Assembly (NCBI GenBank): GCA_023614405.1
Contig: CM042694.1
Location: forward strand, 351,992,010-352,056,009
DNA: 64,000 bases
Direction: 5' to 3'
Origin: Avena insularis
Taxonomy: Eukaryota; Streptophyta; Magnoliopsida; Poales; Poaceae
In this document: one piece after another, positions 46,876 to 58,762 of the stretch
Layout: the number at the start of each line of letters is the position of its first letter
Numbering within the stretch: position 1 is the first letter of the stretch
Program-made: the position numbers and the translations under genes
Notes under the pieces: model-generated
The model's database searches: none
The model's input: only the letters and a program-made list of their open reading frames with translations
What the model was told of the DNA's origin: nothing

Positions 46876-48176
46876 TGAAAGAAGTAGGATTCCTAGGACA
46901 TATTGTGTCTGCCGGAGGAGTCGCTGTTGATCTTGCCAAGATCCAAGATGTCGAAGAATGGGAAGCCCCAACCACTCGAACCCAAGTCCGTGCATTTCTC
47001 GGATTAGCGGGATATTACCCGAAGTTCGTAGAAGGATTTTCGAGTATCGCAAGACCAATGACCCAATTGTTGAAGAAGGACAAGAAGTTTGAATGGACCG
47101 ACAAATGTGAAGCAAGTTTCCAAGAGCTCAAGAAGAGATTGATTTCAGCCCCAATATTGATTATGCCTGATATCAAGAAGCCGTTTGATGTGTATTGTGA
47201 TGCATCCAAGATTGGTCTCGGATGTGTGTTGATGCAAGAAGACAAAGTTATCGCATATATGTCTTGACAACTGAAGCAGCATGAGCAAAACTACCCTACC
47301 CATGATCTTGAACTAGCAGCCGTAGTTTTAGCCTTGAAGACATGGTGTCATTACCTTATGGGTAATCGCTGCGAGATTTACTCAGATCATAAGAGCTTGA
47401 AGTATATTTTCACTCAGAAGGAGCTGAATATGAGGCAAAGGAGATGGATAGAGTTAATCAAGGATTATGACCTTGACATTCACTATCACCCCGGCAAAGC
47501 CAATGTGGTAGCGGATGCTCTTAGCAGATTGTCGTGTAGGTTAAACACCATGATCAAGGAGAAGCAACCAAGTTTGCATGAGGAGTTGGAGCAGTTTAGA
47601 ACTATGCTAGTTAGCAAAGGATTTTTAGCTAGCATTGAACTTCAACCCACTTTGATTAGCCAAATCAAGGAAGCCAAGAAGGGAAATGCAAGTATCGACA
47701 GAATCAAGCGTCGTATTGTTACAGGAAAGGTACCTAGATTCACCGCGGATGAAGAAGGAGTTTTGTGGTACAAAGGACGTATCTGTGTGCCAGCAGATTC
47801 GGAGCTGAAGCAAGTTATCATGCAAGAAGCTCATGATACTCTTTATTCTATCCACCCCGGAGGAACAAAGATGTATCAGGATTTGAAGGAGCAATTTTTG
47901 TGGCACAAGACAAAGAGAGAAATCGGAAGCTACATCGCCAAGTGTGATATCTGTCAAAGAGTCAAAGCAAAACATCAGAGACCCGCAGGACTGTTGCAAC
48001 CATTGCAGATTCCAGAATGGAAATGGGATTCCATCGGAATGGACTTTATCACCGGTTTGCCTACTTCTAGTAGGGGAAATGACTCAATCTGGGTCATCAT
48101 TGATAGACTGTCCAAGGTAGCGCATTTTATACCTATCAAGACAACCTACCAGAGTTCGAAGCTAGCCAAACTGTAG
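46876..48176 (+). pseudogene. Tekay RNase H and integrase N-terminus and core start
   Basis: After the frameshift: VRAFLGLAGYYPKFVEGFS (connection), DVYCDASKIGLGCVLMQ (RNase H first Asp), a TGA at 47265 in a place where related elements have Arg, then [13 protein letters not shown] and VVADALSRL. The integrase zinc region has the expected His and Cys pairs ([29 protein letters not shown]) and the core starts [17 protein letters not shown] at 48174 ends this frame. Confidence 0.9.
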
Positions 48177-49096
48177 ATTACCAGAATTGTTAGTTTGCAT
48201 GGAACCCCCAAGATCATAGTGTCGGATCAAGGAACCCAAATTACCTCAAGATTTTGGCAGAAAGTCCAAGAAGGATTAGGAACCAAGTTGAATTTCAGCA
48301 TAGCTTATCACCCGCAAACCGATGGACAGACTGAAAGAGTCAACCAAATCCTAGAGGATATGTTGAGATCTTGTGTGTTAGAGTATGGATCAAAATGGGA
48401 AGATTGCCTGCCTTTCACAAAATTATCATACAACAACAGTTACCAAGCCAGTTTGCAAATGGCCCCATTTGAGTTCTTATATGGAAGAAAGTGTCGTACC
48501 CCTTTGAATTGGTCGCAAGTAGGAGAGACTCAGATTCTCGGACCCGGCATCCTACGAGAAGCCGAAGAGAAGGTTCACAAAGTCTGTGACACCTCAAGAC
48601 CGCCCAATCCAGACAGAAGAGTTATGCTGACAAGAGAAGGAGAGACCTGACTTTCAATGTCAGAGATTTTGTGTATCTCAAAGTTTCGCCATTGAAGGGA
48701 ACACAACGTTTTAGTCTAAAAGGAAAATTAGCCCCTAGATATATCGGACCCTTCAAAATTCTTAATCACCGAGGAGAAGTATCGTATCAACTAGAACTGC
48801 CTAAGGAGATGTCTGCCATCCACAATGTGTTCCATATCTTATTACTTCGCAAATGCCTAGAAGTGCCGAAGAAGACCGAAGTTTTCAAGAACATCTATCA
48901 CCGAGCCGTTGATATCAACAAGGATCTGACGTATCGTGAAGTGCCCATCCGTATCTTGGAGGAAGCTTACAGAACCACCAGGACCCAGAGTATAAAATTT
49001 CTCAAGATCCAATGCAGCAACCATACCTAAGAAGAAGCCACTTGGGAGCGAGAAGATTACATTAGGACAGAGTTTCCAGATCTCTTTAGTTCCTAG
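48177..49096 (+). pseudogene. Tekay integrase core end and chromodomain
   Basis: Integrase core: HGTPKIIVSDQGTQITSRFW (second Asp), [20 protein letters not shown] (Glu). A frameshift near 48590 moves reading to the frame ending with LAPRYIGPFKILNHRGEV and NVFHILLLRKCL, then the chromodomain (YREVPIRILEEAYRTT, IKFLKIQCSNH, a TAA at 49028, EEATWERED), closing with TAG at 49094. Chromodomains steer chromovirus integration to heterochromatin. Confidence 0.88.
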
Positions 49097-49130
49097 TTTT
49101 CTTTCTTAAATCTCAGGATGAGATTTTGTT

Positions 49131-49145
49131 TAAGGGGGGAAGGTT
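49131..49145 (+). other. Tekay polypurine tract
   Basis: TAAGGGGGGAAGGTT lies directly before the 3' LTR start TGTAACATCCC. It primes plus-strand DNA synthesis in LTR elements. Confidence 0.8.
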
Positions 49146-52100
49146 TGTAACATCCCAAAACTTTAATCCAATATATCAAGATCCAAATCACCCAATTTAG
49201 GGTTAACAAAAACTTTTTTCTCATTTAAATAATTAAGCATGCATATGTGTGTTGCATTAATATGGAATTGTTTTGAATTGCCATGATTGTTTGTTCTAAT
49301 GGTTGTAAAAAGATTCTAAGATGAATTCCACATCATCTAGATCATTCCCAAGAAAAATCCAAAGAAAAAGAAATCAAATAGAATTAATAAATGGAAATGG
49401 TCACTTTTGCCATTTTAATCAACTAGGTCACTTTGGGTGTTCCTAGAACTCAAATTCAAACAGAAACAATTATGGATCTTTGCACCCCTTGATAGTACAA
49501 GTAAAGATGTACCAAGGCCCACCTTATGATCTTACAAAAACATTTAAACTCTAAATTTAAATGACATTTAAAAATGGAATCAAGTGTATGTCCCTGATGG
49601 CTCAATGCACGGCGCCTAGAAAAGTGTTAATGGCTCGTGGTTGATGTAGAGCTCGTTGGGAACCCCAAGAGGAAGGTATGATGAGCATAGCAGCAAGTTT
49701 CCCTCAGTTATGAAACCAAGGTTTAATCGAACCAGTAGGAGCAAGGAAACACCCCAAAGGTGTTACTAGCTGAGCTTTGGCGATGCACTACCGGTGCTAG
49801 TAGCAACATGGAGACCTGCACAACACAACCACAGAACTTTGTCCCCAACTTGCGATGAGGTTGTCAATCTCACCGTGTTTTGCGGAAAACAAAGGATTAA
49901 ACGTATCGAATGGAAAGAAGTAAAAGTTTGCAGAAAGTAAACACAAAGCAGTAAAAGATTGTAGATTGTATGTAAAAGACAAGGACAGGGATCCATAGTT
50001 CACTAGAGGTGGCTCTCCTTACATAGATAACATGCTGGGTGAACCAATTACAGCGGGGCAGTTGACAAACACCGAGAAAGCAATACATGCATATACTAAT
50101 CATCTGGACTCCTCTGAGACTTGATTGGGCATTACAACATAATACATAAACCACCATCCAACTGCATCTATGACTAATAATCCACCTTCAGGTTATCATC
50201 TGAACCCCCTCCAGTATTAAGTTGCAAGCAACAGATTATTGCTTTACGAACTGCGTGTAGAGTAAACAATAAGATTGTTCTATGAACAAAAGATTGTTGT
50301 TTTCTCCCTAGTAGCAACAGCACATCTAGTACCTTAGAGATTTCTGTCACTTCCCCAGATTACCAGAGGCATGAACCCACTATCGAGCATAAATACTAAC
50401 TCTTGGAGTTGCTAGCATCTACTTGGCCAAGATAGCTACTAACAACGGAAAGCATGCAAGATCTCAAATAACAAAGACACGATAGAATCAATAATCAATC
50501 TGAAATAGCATCTCAATATCCATCGGATCCCCGCAAACACAACATGTATGATTACAAATAGATGATCTTGATCATGAACGGAGCTCACAAGATCTAAACA
50601 TGAAAGCACAAAGGAGGAGAACCAGCCATCTAGCTACTACATGGATCCGTAGTCCAAGGATGATTTACTCACGCATCACACCGGAGGCTTGCATGATGCT
50701 GAAGAAGGCCTCCAGGGTGAATTCCCCTCTCCGATAAGGTGCCGGGAAGAGCTTCAGATCCCTCCCGATCTAGGGATGGAGATGACGACGGCTATAGGCT
50801 CTTTCGTGGATTTTTTGATCGGGCACTTAGGGTTTTCGTCCCGAGGGCAATATATAGGCGGAAGGAGAGGCCGAGGGGGTGCCGGGAGCGGCCACACCAG
50901 GCCTGGCCGCGCGGCCAGGTGGTGTGGTGGCTCCCTGGCCCTTCTCCGTCTCGTATTCTGGCACTTGATCCCTTCTGGAAAAATAGGCACTTTGGCTTTT
51001 GTCCCGTCAATTCGAGAATATTCATTTCGACTTTCTGGAACCAAAAACACGCACTGTGGCTCTTGTTAATAGGTTAGTCCAAGAAATCATATGAAAAGTA
51101 CTCCAAAGTTGGAACAAAACACAAGAAAGTGGATAAAACCAAGCATGGAACATCAAAAATTATAGATACATTTGCAATGTATCAGTCCCTAGATCACACT
51201 TTTTCAAAAACCATGCCAATGAATTCAATTTGACAATCCCTAGCAACCACACACTACCAAGCAACAATGAAGATCACTCAAAAAATATCATTCAAAAATA
51301 TCAAAGTTGAATTCTTTCGGCCATTTTGTCAAACACCTTATGTGCACAAATCAGACAAAAATCACAAACACTGTTGTGAGCAGGGTTTTGGCCAATTTGG
51401 TCTCCCATTTTGCAACCACAGCACCCCCAGTGCACCCCCTACCCTGTACCAGCACGGCCACCCACTGTGCACACGACCAAATGGTCATGGCCACCATGGC
51501 CGAGCCCATTTAGCACCCCCATCATCGACAACACGCCCCTAGCACCGCCAGCCTCGCCTACCATGTCTAGCACGTCGCCCGTGCTCCACTTCCCCCTCCA
51601 GGCCAGCCCCAGCTCGAGGACAAAGAAAGGAGGAGCCAGGACCGCCGTGCCCGGGCCGTGTCTGCCATGCCGACGCCGCCCCGCAGTTCATGCGTTGTCC
51701 CCGCTCAACCCGACCTTGCCTCGCTCCTGCCGCCAGCCTACACGATCACCAGTGACCCAGGAGGCCAACGGACATGCCCATTTCCCTGACCATGCCCCAT
51801 AGCCGCCGGTCGCCACGAAACTCGCTGTCGACAGAGGCAGCGTGCACGCAGCAAAGCTCGCTTCTCCCGACCACCTTGCACTGCACGAGCACCTCCATGA
51901 CGATCGCCAGGGAACCGCCCACCATCCTAGCCCCCGAGCCATGCCTATAGCTCGCTGTGTCGTCGCCCCCGTCGAGCTCCGCCCATGCCGAGATGCACCC
52001 CTCGCCCCACTATAAAAAGGAAGCCCCCGGCACCAAGTCTTCACACCACCTCCCTCCACTCCACCTCAGAGACCTCCCAGAGCCCCACCGGAGCAAGCCG

Positions 52101-54611
52101 CTGCCCGTAGCACCCCAATTTCGCTGGAGACTGACGCGGAAGGAGGAGAAGGGCACCACTGATCCAAGCCATCTCCAGGGACGCCGCCGGTACCAGGAGA
52201 ACCACCATACTCGACTCGTCCTATTGCCCGCCTCACCGTACTCGACTCGCCAGACCCTCACCGGCCGTGCTAGGGTTCCTTCCCGTCGTGTACTGTTCTA
52301 GTGAGGACGATGGATGTGAGTCGTTGATCCGGGATCTAATCCTATGGTCACCATCCTCCCATACCTGTTCGGCATCCTCTGTCCCACTGATAGGTGGGGC
52401 CATCACTTAAGCATAGTGGGCTGGCCCATTTATTTCCCGCGCAACCCAGTAGATTCAAATAAAGCTTTTTCAATTTTAGCTTAAACTCAATTCTGTCCTT
52501 TAGTTCAAAAAACATTTCAGAGAGTTCTACTTCACCAAAATTAATGATTCCAATTTTGTTGGAAAGATAATTAAAATCTCTATCCAAGCCCGTTGGATTT
52601 AAATCAATTAGAGTTAGAGATCTCTCCTAGCAAAACTAACAAGACATAGGCTTTTTCACATTCAAACATTTTTCTAAAATCAACCGTAATAGCTTTTGAG
52701 TTGATTCCAACTCCCAAAAATCACATTTGACTATACCTATCTGAATATGTAATAATATTAAGGTTTGCATGCATCGAATTTGGAATAGTACCAAAATAAT
52801 GCTGTATAGGCATTTCTAGTCACTTTAAATCATTTAAATATTAAACTTAAACTTATTAAATTGTGATCCAACATTTAAATCACATTCCCATGTATTAGAA
52901 TATGTTGATGATGACATGTGTCCATATGATCCCATATTTTAATTGGAGAATATTAAATCTTAGTTATTTTCAATGAGTAGAAATTACTTTTCTCAAATAA
53001 AATAAATGAAACTAGTTCATTAGATCTTGTGATGAATGTGATGATACTAGATCATCCAGTTTGTGCCTTAGTGTGCTAAATAGACTAGTTAAGTATTGTT
53101 TGGTGATTATGTATTCCCGTATGTATTTATAGATGATAGTACCGACCAAGTCTATGAGGAGGAGGAGTTCTACCCCGCAGAAGAAGAGGAGAATTTCAAC
53201 CACTGCACCAATCAAGGCAAGCTATTATTAGCAAGCTAGAATTAAACAAGATAACCTAAGCAAGATGCATTAGGCATGCTTTGGTTATACCTTTTGACTT
53301 ATACCTACTCCAAGTTTTACAAGCTTTACCTTCTTTTACTTTACCAAAGTTCTTTACTTGTTTATAGATAGCATAAAGAGTATAAAACTTGGCCTATCTA
53401 GTTAAACTTAGATGTCATTCTATGGCATGAGATTGAGATTAGCATCCCACATTAGTGAACACTCTTAACTTAGTGATTAGAGCTAAACCAAAAACTTGAT
53501 CACTCCAGATGGGAATACTTGGTGAAAATGACTTATGAAAACCTTGGAATGATGAGTCATTCTATTGACATGTTTTGACATGTGTTGAGAAACACAAATG
53601 GTTTATGATGATGATGAAAATGTTGAGGCATGAGCCTTAGCCCTTTATAAAAATTGATGGATGGGTTCGGAGCGATACCATTCCAATTTTACCGTACAAC
53701 CACAATACCTGAATTGGGAAGGCTTAGACGGAAGTTTATATGCATTAGTATTAGTTCCCTCACGGGAGAGGTCTGAGCTGAGGCTACCTCTCAATGTTGT
53801 CCACCTATGCAGTGCCCAGGATGGCAGATGGCCATGGCTGGGAGGCCAAGCTCATAGGAGAGGTGCTTATACTAGAGTGTGTAAAGGAAAGGTTATGTTT
53901 GATTATCTGCATACTAAGTATGATGATTCAGGGTTACCCTTGACAGATGTATCGAATTTTGTGGTGAAACTGTACCACCTCTGTAGAGTGTCAAACTATT
54001 CGAATAGCCACGTCCACGGTTATGGACAGTTGGAGTGGCCATACTGTTCTGTTGTCAGATGTTTTCAAAATTACTTATGAAATGAATTATGACATGACTT
54101 GACCACAACAGAGTTGTGACTATGACAACTAAGTTCCCACTTAGGTGATTTCAAACTTTATTTTATCTTTCTTTGTTTCTGAACTCAGCTTACGTTTCAA
54201 CTTAACTTTATAAATAAATCTAGAACTTAGCATTCCTTTTAGAACTACCTTACTTGTTAGTGATAGTTTGCGAATACTTAAAGAGTACTCATGGCTTTGT
54301 CCCTGGCTATTTCGTGGCCAGACTATGAGGAGGACTATCCGGAAGGAGGACAACAGGACGGCTACGACAACTAGGATTATCTCCCATCGTCAGCATTGCT
54401 TGTGACACTGAAGATGGTATGCGATTTATTCTGCTACTTGTTTGTACTAAGACTGGATCATGAGATCATTTATTTGTGTAAGACCTTATTATGGTTTGTA
54501 ATGGATGATGTACTGTGATATCCAATCTGTTATGTCTCGCAAAAATGATAATCCTGGGATTGCGATGTATGGCATAACAGGCATCTGGGATTAAAAATCC
54601 GGGTGTTGACA
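49146..54611 (+). repeat. 3' LTR of the Tekay element, holding a solo LTR
   Basis: Aligns with 29761-33689 outside the insertion 49595-51184. Removing the insertion and one GTCCC copy leaves about 3.87 kb. A conserved TATA (TATAAAAAGG) lies at 52011-52020. It ends GGGTGTTGACA before TCATC. Confidence 0.92.
49595..51184 (-). mobile_element. Solo LTR inside the Tekay 3' LTR (1590 bp)
   Basis: TGATGGCTCAATGC at one end and ATACATTTGCAATGTATCA at the other, bordered by the perfect duplication GTCCC (49590-49594 and 51185-51189). The uninterrupted 5' LTR of the host element shows the empty site around 30212. The minus strand has a TATA element (CGCCTATATATTGCC, about 50850-50865) followed by an AAACCCTAA leader. 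It has no coding interior. Related to but clearly different from 36791-46422. Confidence 0.88.
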
Positions 54612-54804
54612 TCATCAAAGTGCTCCCAAATGCGGCTTATTTTTCTTGGTGGATGGGGTATAGGTGGATTTGCTCCAAAGTTTCACTGGTTGGGATTTGG
54701 TTCAGCAGCCATGTGGTGTGACGAATGAGAGTGGTGGTGTGGAGAATGAGAGGATGGTGTGAAGAATGAGAGTGGTGGTGTGGAGAATGAGAGGGTGGGT
54801 TGTT

Positions 54805-54813
54805 CTATTTAAA
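54805..54813 (-). promoter_or_regulatory. TATA-like box of the hAT ORF
   Basis: Minus strand TTTAAATAG, about 95 bases upstream of the ATG at 54712, followed by a CT/CA-rich leader of short repeats (CTCATTCTCCACACCACCA). Confidence 0.45.
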
Positions 54814-57800
54814 GGGAAAGAAGTGAGACCCAGGGGCAAGGGAAATATGGAGACAAGTTTGTATGAGGACAAAAATTGGCTTTTATTATTAGCTGCCTCA
54901 TCAAAACCTTCCATCTCTGGGAAGAGAAAAGAGTACAACTGGCTCTAAAAATAAGAGAAAATTACAAAAGAGATTAAAAATTAACCGCCTCATCAAAACC
55001 CTCCCAACGGCAGGAAAAACACCCTCGCCCCCTCCCCTGGGCCCCGCGAGAATTCAAATCCCGTGCCCCCGCTCCCCTAGGCCCCGCGAAAATTCGAAAA
55101 CACGCTCCCCCACTCCCCAAGTGGCGGGCGGCTGCCGCGCCAGCGATACCTGCCTCTGTGCCCGTATCCATCGTGTCGTGGGAGCCTGTGTGTTGAGGGA
55201 GCAAACGGCAGCAAGACGTGCCGTGCAGGCCGACATGGGCCCGCCAAGCCATGTGCCGTGCCGGGCTTGTGTCGTGCCGATTTCACGTGTCACGGGCCGG
55301 CACGCCCTAGGCACGACTGATTGGCCAGGTTTGACCGAGCCCTGCTTCCCTTTCTAATCCCCACCCGAGACCCCTTCAAACCCTAGCCTCTCTTCCTCCA
55401 CTGGCGCCACCGTCTCCTCCATCTCCTCATATCTTTTCTTCTCCACCTCTCTGTGAGCAACCGAGAGCAGCACCGCCTCCTTCCCACAACCGTGTCCACG
55501 CCATGAACTTCACCAGACTGAGCTGAGGCCGGGAACTGAACCAGGACGTTTCCCTCATCCAATTCGCTGAAGGAAACAGAGCCGGAGCTGTTAAGGACGT
55601 CGCCAAGGTCTTCTTCCTGGACGAGTCTGTGCCCGCTGTCGCCTTCTTCTTCCCCGCGTCGACGACTCCGTCTACTCCGGCCTCTCCCAGCGCTCCTGCG
55701 ATCTCCCCGGTGAGCTAGCCATTCCGTTCCCTTCTTTCTCCTTCAATTTCGTATACCGAAGCCGCCGACCTACTTCCGCTGGAGCTTGAGCGTGTCTCTG
55801 CCATGACGAGCCCGTCTGAGTCCTTGCTATGCTTCTCTGTTTTTATGGTGTGCTTCCGCTTGGTCTTCCGCAAACCCACGCACGCATACTTCAACTCGCT
55901 GCACCGCACAAACATGCGCCCGCAGCTCTGCCTTGTTTGATTGCCGTCGTGGATGTGTCTCTGCTCCACCAGTTCGTCTTGGTCTGTACCGTCCAGTTTC
56001 CGGAAGTGTGAAACTCTGGAAAATTCGCTAGCTTCAGTTTTGTCAGTTCGAGAATCCGGACCAGATCCTCGTCAGGGAGCCATGTCAAAGATGGTCAAGC
56101 CAGTACTCTACCAACAATTCCTTCTTAGATCAGCTGGTTGGTTCCTTGATCGCGTTAGTAATATCTCGAGTTCAACTCCTGTTGGCACCACACGAGTCCA
56201 CCGTTTTTTTCATGTTTTATTACATCTGTACAAACTACGATCTGGTGATGGCTCAAAATGGCCACGCCATGGTTCCTATCACCAATTCGAGCATAGCCAA
56301 GTGGAAACTCCGAGGCGCCTCTGTTTGATGAATCGTGAGATCAAATCCCCATGGCCCTTTAAATCCCCTTTTTTAAAACTGAATTCGGTGTTTTTCTGAA
56401 CTTTTGTGCTAGCTGAACCTGTAAGTGAACCGGTGGCAAGTTTACACACTATATTTCCCACACTTGTACTCGTAATTGCATAAATTGGTCCCTGCAGCAA
56501 GATCCTTCTCTAAAACTCCCTGCCCTATTTAAATCTATACGTATAAAATCCAAATTCATAAACTTCTAAAATAAAGTGTTTGGAATTATTGAAAGAATTC
56601 AAATATCATTTTTTATTCCTGTTTGGGCTATTACAATTATTCAAACAATTAAACATTTGCCTATTTTAACATTAAATATTAATAACGTTAGTTCTATAAT
56701 TTGGCATTCGACAAATGGTATGTCTAAATCGATTTGAGAAATGACACGAATCCAAATATACTATCCATGTCATCAATTGCATCATGCATCGTGATAGATT
56801 TGATAAAACCAGCAAGAAATATGGGAATAAAATATACCTAATAAAATTATGTTCTATTTGTTTAATGTTGGAAATACCTTACCTATGTTATGTCGTCGAT
56901 ATGCCATGCTCATGACACCTTTCCAACATAGTTTCCATCATTAACTTGCCATGCCATGCATCATATCATGATCATGCCGGTTATTCTACATTAGTTGTAA
57001 TTGTTGCATTGTTTGCTCCTTTTAGTGCTTTGCTTCTTCGCGGATAGGACGATGAGATGTTGTGAGCTTCAACAAGTTATTTGGATATGTATCTTCGGCA
57101 ATGGTTTTCAGGCGAGCAATCTCCCCTTTATACATATTTTTTGTATTTATAGTCTTTACTTCCTCCTGTTGATCTATTGCTATCCTTGTTATCGATGCTT
57201 TCGTTTTCGTACTAGTTTTACCCCTTGTAGCCTATATTTTTTCAGACACCTCCTATTGTCTGCTGTTTGGTAGACAGTTGGCCTTGCGAGTCGTAGTTGC
57301 TGGCTCGGGTGATGCTTCGCGTTGTCGAGTTTCATCGTTATCGGGAGGTTTGTACATGCTTAATGGTAGAGATAATCATGGGTTTACTTACAACTTGTCA
57401 ATTAAAATGCTGGAAGTAGATATAATTAATGCAGAGGTACCGATGGATAATAAATGTTATTTGGTTTTTACCCGTCCACTTGTGTCCACCTAGGACTCGA
57501 GTTCTTGACACCTGTTCTGAGATCGAGCACGCTAACCATATGTGGGGTGTGTGGGCACCCCTATCGGCTTACTACCTAATTTCAAAGTATTGTGCTGTGG
57601 GCCATAACTAGTTTGGGGCGTTATTACTATCTTGTACTTATGCCATGCTTTACTGCTTTATTTAATGTTACGCGTGGAGTGCCTATACTGTTTAGAATAT
57701 AGATCGTTATGTTGAGGATTATACCAATGGCCTCTGATCTCTCAACCGATCTCGCAACCTCTGGGTCCGTCTTCGGAGCCGGCCGACTTCGTTACAGGTA

Positions 57801-58762
57801 ACTTAGTGGGATGGCCCCCATGTATTTGCTTTGGGTCTAGGAAAGCGGCATGTCCGAAGCCCCGCCGACATACCAATGGGTGTATGTTAATTGATTTGGC
57901 AAAAGGGTGGAAGTGCGTGTGGATATTTTGGTGCACCCGTGCAGGGTTAAATCTTTTCGAAAAGCTGTGTCCGCGGTTATGGATGACTTGGAGCACAGTT
58001 TCTTGATCATAGACAACTATAACTAGAGAATTATTGTTATAATTTGACTTGGATCTGTAATGACTAGTAAGTTGGATAACCATAGAATGAATGAATAAAA
58101 CTGCCAACTGTGTGAGTTTTCGCAAAATAACTTCCTCGTTTGGTCTCGAGGGGGAAATACCAGGATGGGTATGTTTGGTGTTAGTATCAGGTTGGTTTCG
58201 AATAGGTTTTTCTTATCCCTCTTTGATAGCCGACAGTTGTATTGAGTCTCTATAGGTTGTTTAGTGCATGCTTTAATGTCGCTTCGGTCCACTATACCTA
58301 TGTAGGCGAGAGCCGCTGAATTCTAAGACTCACCATGTACTGGCCTCAGTATTGACCGCTCCATTTTTCCTTTGCCCTTTATCGGCACCCCTTTTGTTTA
58401 ACAGGTATAAGTTCGAAGTCGTTAGTAGAGTCACCCTTCAGGCTTGGCCTGGGCAGGGTTATGAACGTCATTGGTTATTCTTCAGGGTCTTAGCTCAATC
58501 TGCTTCTTATCTGTACTTGGATGTTGTATCGTTTTCAAGGTGATATGGATCTTTGTACTGTATATCTGTATTCTTGACTCATTGAGTCATTGTTGTATGT
58601 ATATATGCTCTGTGGGTTCCATTGTGAACTATTGTATAATGATATTACTTCGTTTTCCACCCACACGCAAGTGCCTGATGGGCATCATCGAATTGTTTCT
58701 ATGCGGATTTGGTAGGAATCGCTAAAATCTGCATAGGACCGATTAGAGGATGTTACAAGAAT

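Larger units (their letters stand above)
29761..54611 (+). mobile_element. Tekay-type Gypsy chromovirus with nested insertions
   Basis: LTRs at 29761-33689 and 49146-54611, bordered by the perfect duplication TCATC (29756-29760 and 54612-54616). Order: LTR, initiator-Met primer site, extra ORF, gag, protease, reverse transcriptase, RNase H, integrase with chromodomain, polypurine tract, LTR. That is the Gypsy order, and the C-terminal chromodomain places it among chromoviruses, most like Tekay/Del. It is interrupted by insertions 36791-46422 and 49595-51184 and has many stops; it is inactive. Confidence 0.92.
29611..54712 (-). pseudogene. hAT BED zinc-finger ORF (transposase N-terminus only)
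   Basis: Reading minus from the ATG at 54712 to 54617 and continuing at 29760 after the Gypsy and its duplicated TCATC, one frame runs to TAG at 29611-29613, about 80 codons. It contains a BED-type finger: WEHFDEE, the CRRC pair, and HLHRH as the HxxxH pair. One TGA stop at codon 10 interrupts. BED fingers are the DNA-binding N-terminus of hAT transposases; no catalytic domain or dimerisation region follows. The Gypsy landed inside the finger. Confidence 0.7.
29219..55344 (-). mobile_element. hAT DNA transposon, split by the Tekay element
   Basis: Left end region 29219-29245 (CCCAAACCTGGCCAATA) and right end 55315-55344 (ATTGGCCAGGTTTGACC, then GAGCCCTG) are inverted copies; both continue into GGCCCG/GGCACGAC-rich subterminal DNA typical of grass hAT elements. 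Outside the ends, CTTCC occurs on both sides, but an 8-bp duplication is not clean (CTTCCACC versus CTTCCCTT), so the exact left end is uncertain. The hAT parts (29219-29760 and 54612-55344) total about 1.3 kb and include a BED-finger ORF. Confidence 0.75.
25344..58757 (+). mobile_element. Gypsy-type solo LTR carrying the whole nest
   Basis: Starts TGTAGCACCCTAGGAAATCC and ends GAGGATGTTACA. Its pieces are 25344-25964, 29102-29218 and 55345-58757, about 4.1 kb once nested elements are removed. Near its end it keeps a block typical of grass Gypsy LTRs (TGTCCGCGGTTATGGATGACT at about 57968). Flanking 5-mers are CGAAT (25339-25343) and AGAAT (58758-58762), one mismatch. No primer site, polypurine tract or coding interior is present, so it is a solo LTR. 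Confidence 0.7.

Noticed and set aside
55054..55357. Several overlapping frames near the right hAT end
   Set aside because: Typical GC-rich hAT subterminal DNA; frames are open in both strands without motifs.
55500..55720. Possible first exon of a host gene (ATG near 55503, GT near 55710)
   Set aside because: The segment belongs to the 4.1-kb solo LTR once nested elements are removed, and an in-frame stop follows soon after the ATG.
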